Shown here: positions 9,537 through 18,337 of the stretch, one piece after another
Numbering within the stretch: position 1 is the first letter of the stretch
Layout of the letters: the number at the start of each line of letters is the position of its first letter
NCBI GenBank assembly: GCA_902705835.1
Contig: CACSIN010000026.1
Coordinates: 4,154-68,153 of the forward strand
From: BD1-7 clade bacterium
GTDB lineage: Bacteria > Pseudomonadota > Gammaproteobacteria > Pseudomonadales > DT-91
Length of the DNA: 64,000 nucleotides
Reading direction: 5' to 3'
The notes under the pieces: model-generated
Database searches by the model: none
The model's input: the letters and a program-made list of their open reading frames with translations, nothing else
What the model was told of the DNA's origin: nothing
Position numbers and translations under genes: made by a program

Positions 9537-11666
9537 TTAGTCGAGTTGTTGGATAGGAATTAAGCCAGTTTTATTGACTTGGCGTCTCCCCATACTGATA
9601 ACAAAGAGCGTAACGCCAATTTGCAACGCCACCATTCCGGCGATCCAGCTCATTGATGATGCGGGGTGAGCAGCAAATGTCAGTGCCTGATAAGAAACTG
9701 TTGCCAGTGTATAGGCTAACGTTAATGACCAAAGTACACTGAAGCTCATCCAGAATGCGCCGTGTTCTTTGTACATAGCGCCAATGGTGGCAACACAGGG
9801 AACATACAAGAGTACAAATAACATGTAGGCAAATGCACCGGCGCTACCGCTGAAGAACAACTGCATCTGGCTGATTGTTGTATTGGTAACACCTTCGGCA
9901 GACAACGAAGAAACGGCATCAGCTGTTGATCTGACGTGCATACCCAGCGGGTTGGCGAAGTTGTGTAGAACATCTGATACGTTCGCCGGAATCGACAGAA
10001 ATGCCGCTTTAATATTACCCAATATATCAAGACTCGCATTGCTAGGAGCCGGTGTTGTATACAGCGCGTTCATGGTACCGACGACGACTTCTTTGGCAAA
10101 AGTACCCGTGATAATGCCCACTGTTGCAGGCCAGTTATCAGCGTGAATCCCGAAGGGCGCGAATAATGGCGTAATGGTTCTTGCGAGTGCGGCGAGCAAG
10201 GAGTCTGCGCGGTTTGCTGCGCCGATGCTGCCGTCGATGCCGATCGAACCGATCACATTGAGAATAATGACGACAGCGACAATGGCTTTACCGGCACGTT
10301 TAACGAAACCTTTTAAGCGCGTCCAGGTATGCATAAACAGATTTCGGCCGGTTGGCATTAAGTACGGCGGAAGTTCCATGACGAAGGTACTGGCAGCGGC
10401 TGGCATAACAAATTGACGAATGATCCAGGCAGTAAAAATCGCGACCAGAATCCCGATAATATAGAGAGCGAAGACGATATTTTGCCCGTTAGTGCTAAAA
10501 AAGGCCGCAACAAACAGGGTATAAACTGTAAGTCGAGCGCCACAAGACATAAATGGCGCCATTAACGACGTTATCAAACGATCACTTTCACGAGTTAATG
10601 ATCGAGACGCCATGATGGATGGAACATTGCAACCAAAGCCGACAATTAGAGGCACAAATGATTTGCCCGGAAGCCCCAACGATCGCATCAGCCTGTCCAC
10701 GATAAACGCTGCCCTCGCCATATAGCCGACATCTTCCAGAAACGAGAGCGCCAAAAACATGGCGCCGATAACTGGAACAAATGTCAGTACTAATTGAATA
10801 CCTCCGCCGACACCTTCGGCGATAAATGCTGTCAGCCAATCAGGCGATCCCACTTCACTAAGTAGAGAGCGGGGAATATCAACGAATATAGTACCGCCGA
10901 TGATGTCAAAAAAATCTTGAAATGCCGTGCCCATGTTGATCGAAAACATGAAAAGCAGATACATGATCAACAGGAAGATGGGAATACTGAGAAATCGATT
11001 CAGGATGATATCGTCAATGCGTTCACTGAGGGTTCTTCGTGGTTCGTGTAACAGAGACTTCACTTTGGCGGCAATAGTGTCCACTTCACTAAAGTGGCCG
11101 ACGATATCATCGATTCGCAAGGGTTCGTGCGCAAATTCTGTAGGGCGTTTGCCTTGATGAAGCACGCTGCTTAAACCGGACTTTAGTTCCTGCAGGCCCT
11201 GGTTTCGGCTCGCTATAACTTCAATAACCGGGCATTCGAGTATAGCTTCCAACTCTGACGCTGAGACCTTGATACCTTTGCTTTGCGCGACATCGACCAT
11301 GTTCAGCACGATGATCAGTGGTACGTCCAAGGCGCGTAGTTGCGATGTCAGAAATAAACCGCGTTCTATGCTGGATGCGTCAATCACATTGATAATGCAG
11401 TCAGCTTGGTTTTGTTGAATGTATTGTTGCGCGACTTGTTCGTCGAGGGAGTCCGCATCACCGTCACCATGCAAACCATAGGTGCCAGGTAAATCGACGA
11501 GTTCGACCTTGTTGTCGTCTAGGCGGAATTCACCCGTCTTGCGCTCTACGGTCACCCCAGGCCAATTACCAACACGTTGTCGATTGCCCGTCAGAGCATT
11601 AAAGAGGGTTGTTTTACCGCAATTGGGGTTGCCAATGAGGCCAATCGTATAGGCTGCATTCGTCAT
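9537..11666 (-). CDS. feoB: Fe(II) transporter FeoB
   Basis: This is the inner-membrane ferrous iron permease with an N-terminal G-protein domain. Residues 12-20 form the P-loop GNPNCGKTT, followed by NWPGVTVE, DLPGTYGL and the specificity NMVD. A helical region precedes the polytopic membrane part with two Gate-like halves (GFGCNVPSIMA and LLYVPCVATIGA, each with the family Cys). The length of 709 residues is slightly short of E. coli FeoB (about 770) but complete. It starts 3 bases after feoA stops and has no clear ribosome site of its own, suggesting translational coupling. No feoC follows. A small GC hairpin (9481-9503) lies 34 bases downstream. Confidence 0.97.
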   Translation of the reverse strand: MTNAAYTIGLIGNPNCGKTTLFNALTGNRQRVGNWPGVTVERKTGEFRLDDNKVELVDLPGTYGLHGDGDADSLDEQVAQQYIQQNQADCIINVIDASSIERGLFLTSQLRALDVPLIIVLNMVDVAQSKGIKVSASELEAILECPVIEVIASRNQGLQELKSGLSSVLHQGKRPTEFAHEPLRIDDIVGHFSEVDTIAAKVKSLLHEPRRTLSERIDDIILNRFLSIPIFLLIMYLLFMFSINMGTAFQDFFDIIGGTIFVDIPRSLLSEVGSPDWLTAFIAEGVGGGIQLVLTFVPVIGAMFLALSFLEDVGYMARAAFIVDRLMRSLGLPGKSFVPLIVGFGCNVPSIMASRSLTRESDRLITSLMAPFMSCGARLTVYTLFVAAFFSTNGQNIVFALYIIGILVAIFTAWIIRQFVMPAAASTFVMELPPYLMPTGRNLFMHTWTRLKGFVKRAGKAIVAVVIILNVIGSIGIDGSIGAANRADSLLAALARTITPLFAPFGIHADNWPATVGIITGTFAKEVVVGTMNALYTTPAPSNASLDILGNIKAAFLSIPANVSDVLHNFANPLGMHVRSTADAVSSLSAEGVTNTTISQMQLFFSGSAGAFAYMLFVLLYVPCVATIGAMYKEHGAFWMSFSVLWSLTLAYTLATVSYQALTFAAHPASSMSWIAGMVALQIGVTLFVISMGRRQVNKTGLIPIQQLD

Positions 11667-11669
11667 AAA

Positions 11670-11909
11670 TCAGTTGCCCGGCTTTTCAACCCAAATGCCG
11701 GCAGCTTCTTGCCGGCGCAGGCTCAGTTTAAAGTCACGCACAGCAATTTCGATAGGGTCGCCCAATGGAGCAACACGTGTAACAGAGAGTGGGGTGCCGG
11801 GTGTGAGCCCGAGCGTCATTAAACGTTGGATAACCGAGCCGGCTTTAACGTCGCAGCGGCTGATTGTGGCTGAATCGCCGAGTTTGAGTTCGCTGAAAGG
11901 AATGACCAA
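11670..11909 (-). CDS. feoA: FeoA, SH3-like partner of FeoB
   Basis: This 79-residue protein has the FeoA SH3-like core: L-K-L-G-D-S-A, then R-L-M-T-L-G-L-T-P-G-T-P-L and the closing IEIAVRDFKLSLRRQEA. It is a cytosolic accessory protein needed for FeoB-mediated ferrous iron uptake. The only in-frame start consistent with the family is a TTG at 11909; the nearby ATG at about 11921 is out of frame. The gene lies first in the feoAB operon, 100 bases below a candidate Fur box, so derepression under iron limitation is expected. Confidence 0.93.
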   Translation of the reverse strand: MVIPFSELKLGDSATISRCDVKAGSVIQRLMTLGLTPGTPLSVTRVAPLGDPIEIAVRDFKLSLRRQEAAGIWVEKPGN

Positions 11910-12011
11910 TGGTAAACCCCATCGTAGTAAGTTGAGATTGACCCAATGATCACCAACGACAAGCCGATGACACGGGGAAGAACCGCGTTGATAATAAATC
12001 TTGGTTTAAAT

Positions 12012-12030
12012 GATAGCAATTTTCATTATC
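12012..12030 (-). promoter_or_regulatory. Candidate Fur box for feoAB
   Basis: The minus-strand 19-mer GATAATGAAAATTGCTATC matches the classical Fur consensus (GATAATGATAATCATTATC) at 15 of 19 positions. It sits about 100 bases upstream of feoA, the expected place for iron repression. Confidence 0.7.
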
Positions 12031-12083
12031 GTTTTATTTGATGCAGATCGTATGACGGCGTTCAATTTTTTTGCGATAAACGG

Positions 12084-12117
12084 AAAACCCGACAACTCTA
12101 GGAGAGTCATCGGGTTT
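12084..12117 (-). terminator. Terminator of the MCE operon
   Basis: AAACCCGA pairs with TCGGGTTT, continuing past a 2-by-2 internal loop with ACTCT/AGAGT. It begins about 20 bases after the stop of the lipoprotein gene. On the minus strand the stem closes with TTTT and further T-rich sequence. Confidence 0.65.
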
Positions 12118-12137
12118 AGATGGGTATTGAGATCGGT

Positions 12138-12854
12138 TTATTTTTTGTTGGTATTGTCTATTGTTGGTGCCATCGGGGGTTTTGGTGCTTTGTTTCCAGT
12201 TTGGATTTCAACGTCTAAACGCGGCAAACTATTAACGTAGCCCGACACAATTGAGCTGGTTGATTCGATGGCTTTCAAATACGCATATGCTTGCGGCAAA
12301 TCTTTGGCCAGCTCTGTCTCCGACAATTGAATATCCAGTGATGTATCGCTGAAGTAGGTGCGCTTTGGAGGATGGTGTAGCTGCCATTGCAGCTTGGCAG
12401 ACCAATTGTCGTGGTTTACCTGAATCAATTCATAGAAGATGACTGTTAGGCGACATACCGGCTGATCATCTTGTCGCCATGGGAAATCCTGAATTCTAAT
12501 GGTAGGTAGATCTTGGATGAGCTGTAGGGTTAGTGCACGAAACATGGCGGATTCAAGAGGTTCGTACCAGCGTTTTTGATCAAATACTTCCACAGTACTC
12601 TCGGTTTGTAGCCCAACAATATTGTCGTTGTTGAGATATTCAGGCAACACTAATTTGTCGACGCCAAGACTGATGCAGGGGGTGTCGGGGTTGGTATAAG
12701 CTGCCGGTTCGACGGGAGTCGGAATAAACGGTTTCACGGGGAGTAGATGGTATTCTGGCGGGGGATTACTGCCGCAACCAACTAACATCATACCCGTCAG
12801 AAAAGCACCAATGAATGTTGCTCTACGTTGAAAATTTGTGATTTTAGCATCCAT
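12138..12854 (-). CDS. MCE-transporter auxiliary lipoprotein (PqiC/YmbA-like)
   Basis: Start taken at 12854 (238 residues), one base after the stop of the MCE gene; this gives a normal lipoprotein signal ending in L-V-G-C, with the lipidated Cys at 27. The mature part has the ABC-type transport auxiliary component pattern: Y-H-L-L-P, then LGVDKLVLPEYLNN, and a later LTVIFYELIQVNHDNW. In E. coli such proteins (PqiC) sit in the outer membrane and contact the MCE tunnel. As last gene of the operon it should dock the transporter to the outer membrane. An upstream start would extend it 13 residues into the preceding gene and spoil the signal peptide. Confidence 0.8.
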   Translation of the reverse strand: MDAKITNFQRRATFIGAFLTGMMLVGCGSNPPPEYHLLPVKPFIPTPVEPAAYTNPDTPCISLGVDKLVLPEYLNNDNIVGLQTESTVEVFDQKRWYEPLESAMFRALTLQLIQDLPTIRIQDFPWRQDDQPVCRLTVIFYELIQVNHDNWSAKLQWQLHHPPKRTYFSDTSLDIQLSETELAKDLPQAYAYLKAIESTSSIVSGYVNSLPRLDVEIQTGNKAPKPPMAPTIDNTNKK

Positions 12855-12855
12855 G

Positions 12856-13812
12856 TTATTTGCCCCAGATAATTGAGTCTGGTTTTTGTTCAATAGTATC
12901 GGCTAGCCGTTCGAGCGAGCGAGCGGTGCGCTGAAGCTGACTTGATGTTGATTGCAGGTTGCGTAATGTTGGGGAATCATCCGAAAGCAGGAAGTTGGCA
13001 TTTTCCAGTAGTTGGCCGAGCTTGTCGTTCGACGCTTGTAACCCTTCGAGACTTACCTGAACTTGTTCGCTTAACATCGGCACTTGCTGACTTACACTGG
13101 TGCTGAGTCCATCGAGGTTTGCCATCAATGTACGCATATCTGCTGCGGTTGTCGTAATTTCTTTCTCGGCACTAACCGAAAGCTTGTTCAGGTTTCCGGT
13201 CAATTGCTCTGCGTTCGCCAACACTTTGCCGATATTCGGATTGTTGATGACGCGATCCAGCCCAGCGATGATGTCTTTGAACTGTTTAAGAATCTTATCA
13301 AAGTCGATTTTTTGCAGACTCTCGGTTAATTTTTCCAAATCGGTTGGGATAGTTGGAAACTCCGGGTAGGGCGAGTCGATTTTGTAGTATTTTACTGGCG
13401 TGTTGGGGAAGAAGTCGATATTCACATAGAGCAGGCCGGTCAGTAGACTTTCAGATTGCAACTGTGCTCGCATCCCTTTTTTGATAAGCTCGGGCATTAT
13501 CTGATCTTGCTCGGTTTCAGCATCCAAATTGACCTTGGATAAATCCACCTCAATCGGTACCAATGTAACCACGCTTAATGTTTTCGGATTCATTTTTGCG
13601 GTGATATTCAATACTTCACCGATCTGTACGCCTTTGATTGCAACCGGCGCACCGATTTTTAGGCCTTGAACAGACCCGTCAAAAATCAGCATGTAACGTT
13701 GATTGTGTTGAAAAAATTTACCGCCGGAAATAATCATCAACATGGCAACAAAAACAAATACGCCAACGATGACAAAGGTCCCGACGCGAAGATTGGTCTT
13801 GGCGCTTGTCAT
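12856..13812 (-). CDS. MlaD-family MCE domain protein
   Basis: The 318-residue protein is anchored by one N-terminal transmembrane helix (about residues 10-30). A single MCE domain follows (about 38-120; GSVQGLKIGAPVAIKGVQIGEV is the hallmark). After it comes a long helical C-terminal region of about 190 residues with repeated heptad-like L/V spacing (EQLTGNLNKLS, LQASNDKLGQLLENA). E. coli MlaD is only 183 residues, so this is the longer type that may form an extended periplasmic bundle or tunnel, as in PqiB-like systems. It is the substrate-contacting periplasmic subunit of the lipid transporter encoded with its neighbours. A ribosome site (AGGAAT) precedes the ATG. Confidence 0.9.
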   Translation of the reverse strand: MTSAKTNLRVGTFVIVGVFVFVAMLMIISGGKFFQHNQRYMLIFDGSVQGLKIGAPVAIKGVQIGEVLNITAKMNPKTLSVVTLVPIEVDLSKVNLDAETEQDQIMPELIKKGMRAQLQSESLLTGLLYVNIDFFPNTPVKYYKIDSPYPEFPTIPTDLEKLTESLQKIDFDKILKQFKDIIAGLDRVINNPNIGKVLANAEQLTGNLNKLSVSAEKEITTTAADMRTLMANLDGLSTSVSQQVPMLSEQVQVSLEGLQASNDKLGQLLENANFLLSDDSPTLRNLQSTSSQLQRTARSLERLADTIEQKPDSIIWGK

Positions 13813-13920
13813 GTATTCCTCCGTGGTTGCCCAGTTCGGGCTTTCAACCTACTCATATGCCTTCCTTATGTGCGATTGCCCGAAGCGTGTTTTGCTTGCA
13901 AGGTTTTAGCGCGTGTTCAG

Positions 13921-14688
13921 TTAATCTTGTTTGTTGAGCTTCCGCGCTAAGAAATCCCTGACGATTTCATGTTCGCAATTGTCCCGGAGTTCTGCCGGAG
14001 GCCCGATTGCTAAGGGACGCCGCTCTTGGCTATCAAGAAAAATACAGCGATCAGCGATAGCAAAAATGCTCGCTAATTCATGAGTAACGATGACAACGCT
14101 GGCGCCTAGCTGATCGCGTGCCAACAGAATGAGTTCATCAAGCCGGGCGGAACTTAATGGGTCGAGTCCGGAAGAGGGTTCATCAAAGAAGAGAATTTGC
14201 GGATCGAGCGCCAACGCTCGCACAAGGGCTGCACGTTTTTGCATGCCACCGCTGATTTCATGTGGATAGTAATCCTGAAATCCGGCGAGCCCTACTAGTG
14301 CCATCTTGAATGCGATGATCTCTTTGATTTCAGCGTCTGAATAGTCAGTGTACAGCTGCAGGGGCACCGCGGCGTTTTCTTCCAATGTCATGGAGCTAAA
14401 GAGACCGTTACCTTGATAGGTGATGCCCCAGTTTTGACGAAGTTTCTGCTGTTTGTTGGGCTCGACGTTCCAAAAGTTGGTGCCGGAATACGCAAGTGAG
14501 CCGCGATGCGGTTTGAGCAAGCCAATCAGGTGTTTGAGTAAGGTACTTTTACCGCAGCCGCTGGGGCCCATGATGGCAAAAATCTCTTCGCGGTTGACAT
14601 CAAAAGAGACGTCGGATTGGATGACCCGCGAGCCATAGGCCATTGTCATGTCTCTGACGCAGATAGGAGGATGTTCGGTTGTCATCAT
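13921..14688 (-). CDS. MlaF-like ABC transporter ATPase
   Basis: This 255-residue nucleotide-binding subunit has Walker A GPSGCGKST (41-49), the Q-loop in NWGITYQGNGLFSS, the signature SGGMQKRAALVRALALDP, Walker B ILFFDEPSSGLDP and the switch His in IVTHEL. It energises lipid transfer with the permease encoded upstream. A strong GGAGGAGAT ribosome site precedes tandem ATGs. The gap to the permease stop is 9 bases, and 108 bases separate it from the MCE gene downstream. Confidence 0.93.
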   Translation of the reverse strand: MMTTEHPPICVRDMTMAYGSRVIQSDVSFDVNREEIFAIMGPSGCGKSTLLKHLIGLLKPHRGSLAYSGTNFWNVEPNKQQKLRQNWGITYQGNGLFSSMTLEENAAVPLQLYTDYSDAEIKEIIAFKMALVGLAGFQDYYPHEISGGMQKRAALVRALALDPQILFFDEPSSGLDPLSSARLDELILLARDQLGASVVIVTHELASIFAIADRCIFLDSQERRPLAIGPPAELRDNCEHEIVRDFLARKLNKQD

Positions 14689-14697
14689 TATCTCCTC

Positions 14698-15852
14698 CTA
14701 TATTAAGTTCGCAAGAATGTTGATAACAGCATCAGCCATGATTATGTAGACGATCGAAAGCACTACTGCTCGTGTTGTTGCATCCCCCACTGCTTCTGCA
14801 TCGTTACCGCAGCGCATACCTGATTGGCAGCTGGCGACACCAATTAGCGCTGCAAATGTAAACGCCTTGATCATACCGATAAAAAAATCGTCGAGAGTAG
14901 CAACGGAAATGACGCGGCTGAGATAAAGGCGGGCAGTGAGCCCTTCAGCGAGCGCAACGAGCAGGCCTCCAAAGATTCCACAGATATTGGCGGCTAAGGC
15001 GAGCATGGGCAGCATAATAAAGAGCGCTAACAGTCGAGGCAAAACGAGGTAATCCGTCGTATTGATACCTGTCGTATGCAGGGCATCGATTTCTTCGCGT
15101 ATTTTCATCGTACCTAACTGCGCAGCAAATGCTGCGCCGGTTCGTCCGGCCATGACAATTGAGGTAATTAACGCACCCATTTCCCGCACCATGCCGATCG
15201 ATACTAAGTTTGCGATGTAAATCTGTGCACCAAATGCTTTGAATTGAACCAGCCCTAAATAAGCGAGGATGATACCGACGAGCAAGGATGTGAAGCAGAC
15301 GATGCCTAATGCATTGGGGCCGGATTGTGATGCAGCTGTCATAAATTCACGTAGGCGAAAATCGGATTTCCCGATCGCTAAACGACCTGTCGCTAGGGCA
15401 ACATCGCCGATGAACATCACTTGATAAATAGTGTGGCATCCAACCCTTTCTATAAAATCGAAAAACCGTCGTCGAAGTGTTGTTAAAGATGAGACATCGT
15501 CATCTTCTTTCAACGGTGCGACGGCAAGTGCAACACGCATCAATGAGCGCAGAGAGCGTGGGAGGTTATCGTAATTGAACACAGCATCATCGTGTGTGTT
15601 TTGTACTAATTGATAGAGTTTGGCGGCAAATTGCTGAGACCAAACAAAGTCGTCTGTGGCAGATAGTGAAATGGTCTTTGCAGCCCTAAGCTTTTCGAGA
15701 ATATCTTCAAGTTCACTGTGAGGGTGTTGCCAATTTCCGGAAAATGTCACGCTGACTAAGTCGTCTTGCTGTTTTTCAACTCGACATTGAAGCTGGGCTT
15801 GCGATGATGGCCCGTCGGGTGGGGAGGGTGTTGCCGAAGACGTTGGTTCCAT
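14698..15852 (-). CDS. MlaE-like permease with N-terminal STAS-like extension
   Basis: The 384-residue protein starts with about 110 soluble residues (VEKQQDDLVSVTFSGNWQH ... TISLSATDDF) resembling a STAS domain. The MlaE/YrbE permease domain follows, with the family signatures SGPNALGIVCFTSLLVGIIL, GMVREMGALITSIVMAGRTG and the coupling EEIDALHTTGI. E. coli MlaE is about 260 residues and its STAS protein MlaB is separate, so this looks like a MlaB-MlaE type fusion. It is the first gene of a four-gene operon (permease, ATPase, MCE protein, lipoprotein) for lipid trafficking across the envelope, either retrograde or anterograde. Confidence 0.9.
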   Translation of the reverse strand: MEPTSSATPSPPDGPSSQAQLQCRVEKQQDDLVSVTFSGNWQHPHSELEDILEKLRAAKTISLSATDDFVWSQQFAAKLYQLVQNTHDDAVFNYDNLPRSLRSLMRVALAVAPLKEDDDVSSLTTLRRRFFDFIERVGCHTIYQVMFIGDVALATGRLAIGKSDFRLREFMTAASQSGPNALGIVCFTSLLVGIILAYLGLVQFKAFGAQIYIANLVSIGMVREMGALITSIVMAGRTGAAFAAQLGTMKIREEIDALHTTGINTTDYLVLPRLLALFIMLPMLALAANICGIFGGLLVALAEGLTARLYLSRVISVATLDDFFIGMIKAFTFAALIGVASCQSGMRCGNDAEAVGDATTRAVVLSIVYIIMADAVINILANLI

Positions 15853-16275
15853 GTGCGCTTCTTATGTTCTTTGTTAGGGCTCTTATCGGTTGTTTGTATG
15901 CTAGTTCTACCCGGAGAACTGCTGCACCCATATTCTATTGTGTTCCGTTGCTCGATATCGCACAAGCTATTTGGAACCTGCCGGCTATCGGGCTCACATC
16001 ATTTCGGATAAACATGTTCCCTTGGTTTGTTTTGCCGAGTTGGCCGAGGGATTATCCTTAAATCTGAATATTAGTCGTTGTTCTGTAACAAACGCTTGTT
16101 CAATTCTACGCAGCTGTTAATTCTGTATAGACGATAGTGCACAGAAGTGTTTGGCAAATAAAATATGGCCTTTCGAGTGTAGCATCTTCGTAAATAAAGA
16201 AATCTCGGTATATTTTACATATATCTATATGTCCTGGAGATGCAAACTGACGATGTTAGGTTAATGCTTGCGCCC
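15853..16275. other. Gene-free gap with probable promoter of the MCE operon
   Basis: These 423 bases between two minus-strand genes have no convincing ORF. The part near 16140-16230 is AT-rich and contains ATATATCTATATG. The promoter for the MCE operon should lie in the 15853-16100 part, but I cannot point to clear -35/-10 boxes. Confidence 0.4.
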
Positions 16276-17991
16276 TTAACGAATTAGGTGTTTGCAACGC
16301 TGGACTATAAACGTACGTATTGTCACGGGTTTAATGGGTTTATGGATGACGGTAAAGCCAGACGCTTTTGCTTCTTTTATCCTAGCAGGGTCTGTGTCAC
16401 CAGTAATGATGAGTACCGGGATCTTTTCATTTAAAACGTTATGTATTTGTTGAGCAGCTTGTGCTCCTGTTTTGTGTTCTCTTAAGCGGTAATCCGATAT
16501 TAATAAGTTTGGTCGCCATTCCGTATGAGTTAACAAATAATCCTCTGCAGCCATAGCTGAATCAAAGGCTTTAACTTCACTTCCCCAGTTCTCGAATAAG
16601 GCCACTAAACTATGGCAAATGGCCTCGTCATCGTCAATGATCAGTGCCCGAATAGACTCCAGTTTTCCGGTTGAGACAGGTTGGGTTTTTTTAATAACTT
16701 GATCTTCATATCCCAACGGTACCTCAATAGAAAAGCAGCTGCCTGATGAATCTGACGACAATGATAACGTCCAGTGTTGAAAATCGCATAAGCGCTTAAC
16801 GATGGCTAAGCCTAAACCTAATCCGTTATTACTGTCTCGTTCTGGGTTATGAAGCTGATGGAATTCATCAAAGACTGATTGTTGCTCATTTTCAGGAATC
16901 CCAATGCCCGTATCTTTTACTTGTATCAATACTTTATTCGACTGTTTTTTTGCGTAGATGCTGATCGTTCCTCTATCAGTATACCGAACAGCATTAGACA
17001 ATAAGTTTTTAAGTACCCGTTCTAATAGAATCTCGTCAGCATAAACATACGATTCATCAATGTTTTTATCGATGCTCAGGGATTTTTTTTCGACAAACGG
17101 ATGAATGTCATTGAGTAATCTCTCACATAGCTTAACTAAGCTGAAATGTTCATTCTTGCTATTGACTGAATCAGCATCCAATTTTGAAATGTCGAGTAAG
17201 TCATTGAGCAACGCCGAAATATTATCAACACTGGACTGTAAGCGTTGATAAATAACATCATCTTCAGGCTCTCGATTACGACTTTTTAACGTCTCTAAAA
17301 AGAATATCACTGCTTGAAGTGGTTGACGAATATCGTGACTAGCAGCAGCTAAGAACTTAGTTTTGGATTGATTAGCTTGCTCGGCTTCGATTCGTGATTG
17401 AACATTTTCCAACTGCAGTGAGATTGTTTCCAGCAGTTTTTTACTAATATGACTATAAAAAGCAAATGCTGATAGCGCTGTCATGCAAATACCTATCTGT
17501 AACATTAAGCCATCTTCTATATTGCTATAGGAAATTTTGATCATTAGAGAGGTTAGTGGAACGCCTAGCAGTATCGCAATTAGCTTCAAGTAATAGGAGA
17601 ACACATAAGCAGTATTGGCGATCAGGGCGAGTTGCATAACTAGGAGTGTAAAATAGTAAATGCTTTGGTCTGTGTTTAAAAATAGCCAGGGGGAGAGGGC
17701 GATAAAAAAAGAAAAATATACGATAGGAATAACGGCTATTTTTAAGGTTATTAGTTCATTTTTTTTGAAAAAAATATAGTAAACCAAAATGGTTGTTATT
17801 AGAAAAATTAAATCAAAAGAAAACCAGATTAAATAAGCATTATCAATGGCGGATGTGTGAAGAATGAATGCATAAAAAGGAGTAGCAACAAATATTGCAC
17901 CTAAGTAGTGAGGAAAAGACTCCTTCATGAAAGTATCAAGTCTATGCTCTTCAAACTCTACTTGTGAAATACTCTTATCTACAGATGACAC
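16276..17991 (-). CDS. Membrane hybrid histidine kinase with C-terminal receiver
   Basis: Counting from a possible TTG at 18000, about six hydrophobic helices span residues 30-185. A short coiled coil leads to the H-box (AAASHDIRQPLQA, His222), then the N-box (Asn336), G1 DTGIGIPE and G2 GLGLGLAI. A receiver domain from 450 has acidic IIDDDE, phospho-acceptor Asp503 in ISDYRLRE and Lys554. There is no output domain or HPt, so phosphate must leave to a separate partner, or the receiver acts as an internal brake. Start chosen at GTG 17991, because AAGGG lies 9 bases before it and would be too close to the TTG. No response regulator gene is adjacent. The N-terminal half is visibly more AT-rich than the neighbours. 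Confidence 0.88.
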   Translation of the reverse strand: MSSVDKSISQVEFEEHRLDTFMKESFPHYLGAIFVATPFYAFILHTSAIDNAYLIWFSFDLIFLITTILVYYIFFKKNELITLKIAVIPIVYFSFFIALSPWLFLNTDQSIYYFTLLVMQLALIANTAYVFSYYLKLIAILLGVPLTSLMIKISYSNIEDGLMLQIGICMTALSAFAFYSHISKKLLETISLQLENVQSRIEAEQANQSKTKFLAAASHDIRQPLQAVIFFLETLKSRNREPEDDVIYQRLQSSVDNISALLNDLLDISKLDADSVNSKNEHFSLVKLCERLLNDIHPFVEKKSLSIDKNIDESYVYADEILLERVLKNLLSNAVRYTDRGTISIYAKKQSNKVLIQVKDTGIGIPENEQQSVFDEFHQLHNPERDSNNGLGLGLAIVKRLCDFQHWTLSLSSDSSGSCFSIEVPLGYEDQVIKKTQPVSTGKLESIRALIIDDDEAICHSLVALFENWGSEVKAFDSAMAAEDYLLTHTEWRPNLLISDYRLREHKTGAQAAQQIHNVLNEKIPVLIITGDTDPARIKEAKASGFTVIHKPIKPVTIRTFIVQRCKHLIR

Positions 17992-18000
17992 AATAACCAA

Positions 18001-18337
18001 CCCTTAATGACTCAGGTGCTAATTGTCGCCATTTATGTCGGTATCGCAACAGGTTTGTGTTTGTTAACGTATTATTGAATCTCCCAATGTAAAAATGTTC
18101 TGATCACTTTGGTGGTTCAGCCGTTCGGATTTGGCGCAGTGCGACCTATGCAAACATCACGCGGTTCTTTTGTTTTTGCGCTCACGTAAAGCCGCACAGT
18201 ATCTCTAACGTCAGATAGCGTTACTCTTACATTATGTCATTCAGATCCGTATTCTTGGCAGCTATAGCAAACACCCTGTCACCTGTGTTGTGCATTAACC
18301 GTCAATATTTAGCCGTCAGGTGGGTATCAAAACCTTT
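18001..18337. other. Divergent intergenic region between kinase and MATE gene
   Basis: About 320 bases carry the promoters of two divergent genes. No ORF and no convincing box is visible to me. Confidence 0.4.

Noticed and set aside
11674-11949. Plus-strand ORF antisense to feoA
   Set aside because: Shadow of a clear feoA; low-complexity composition.
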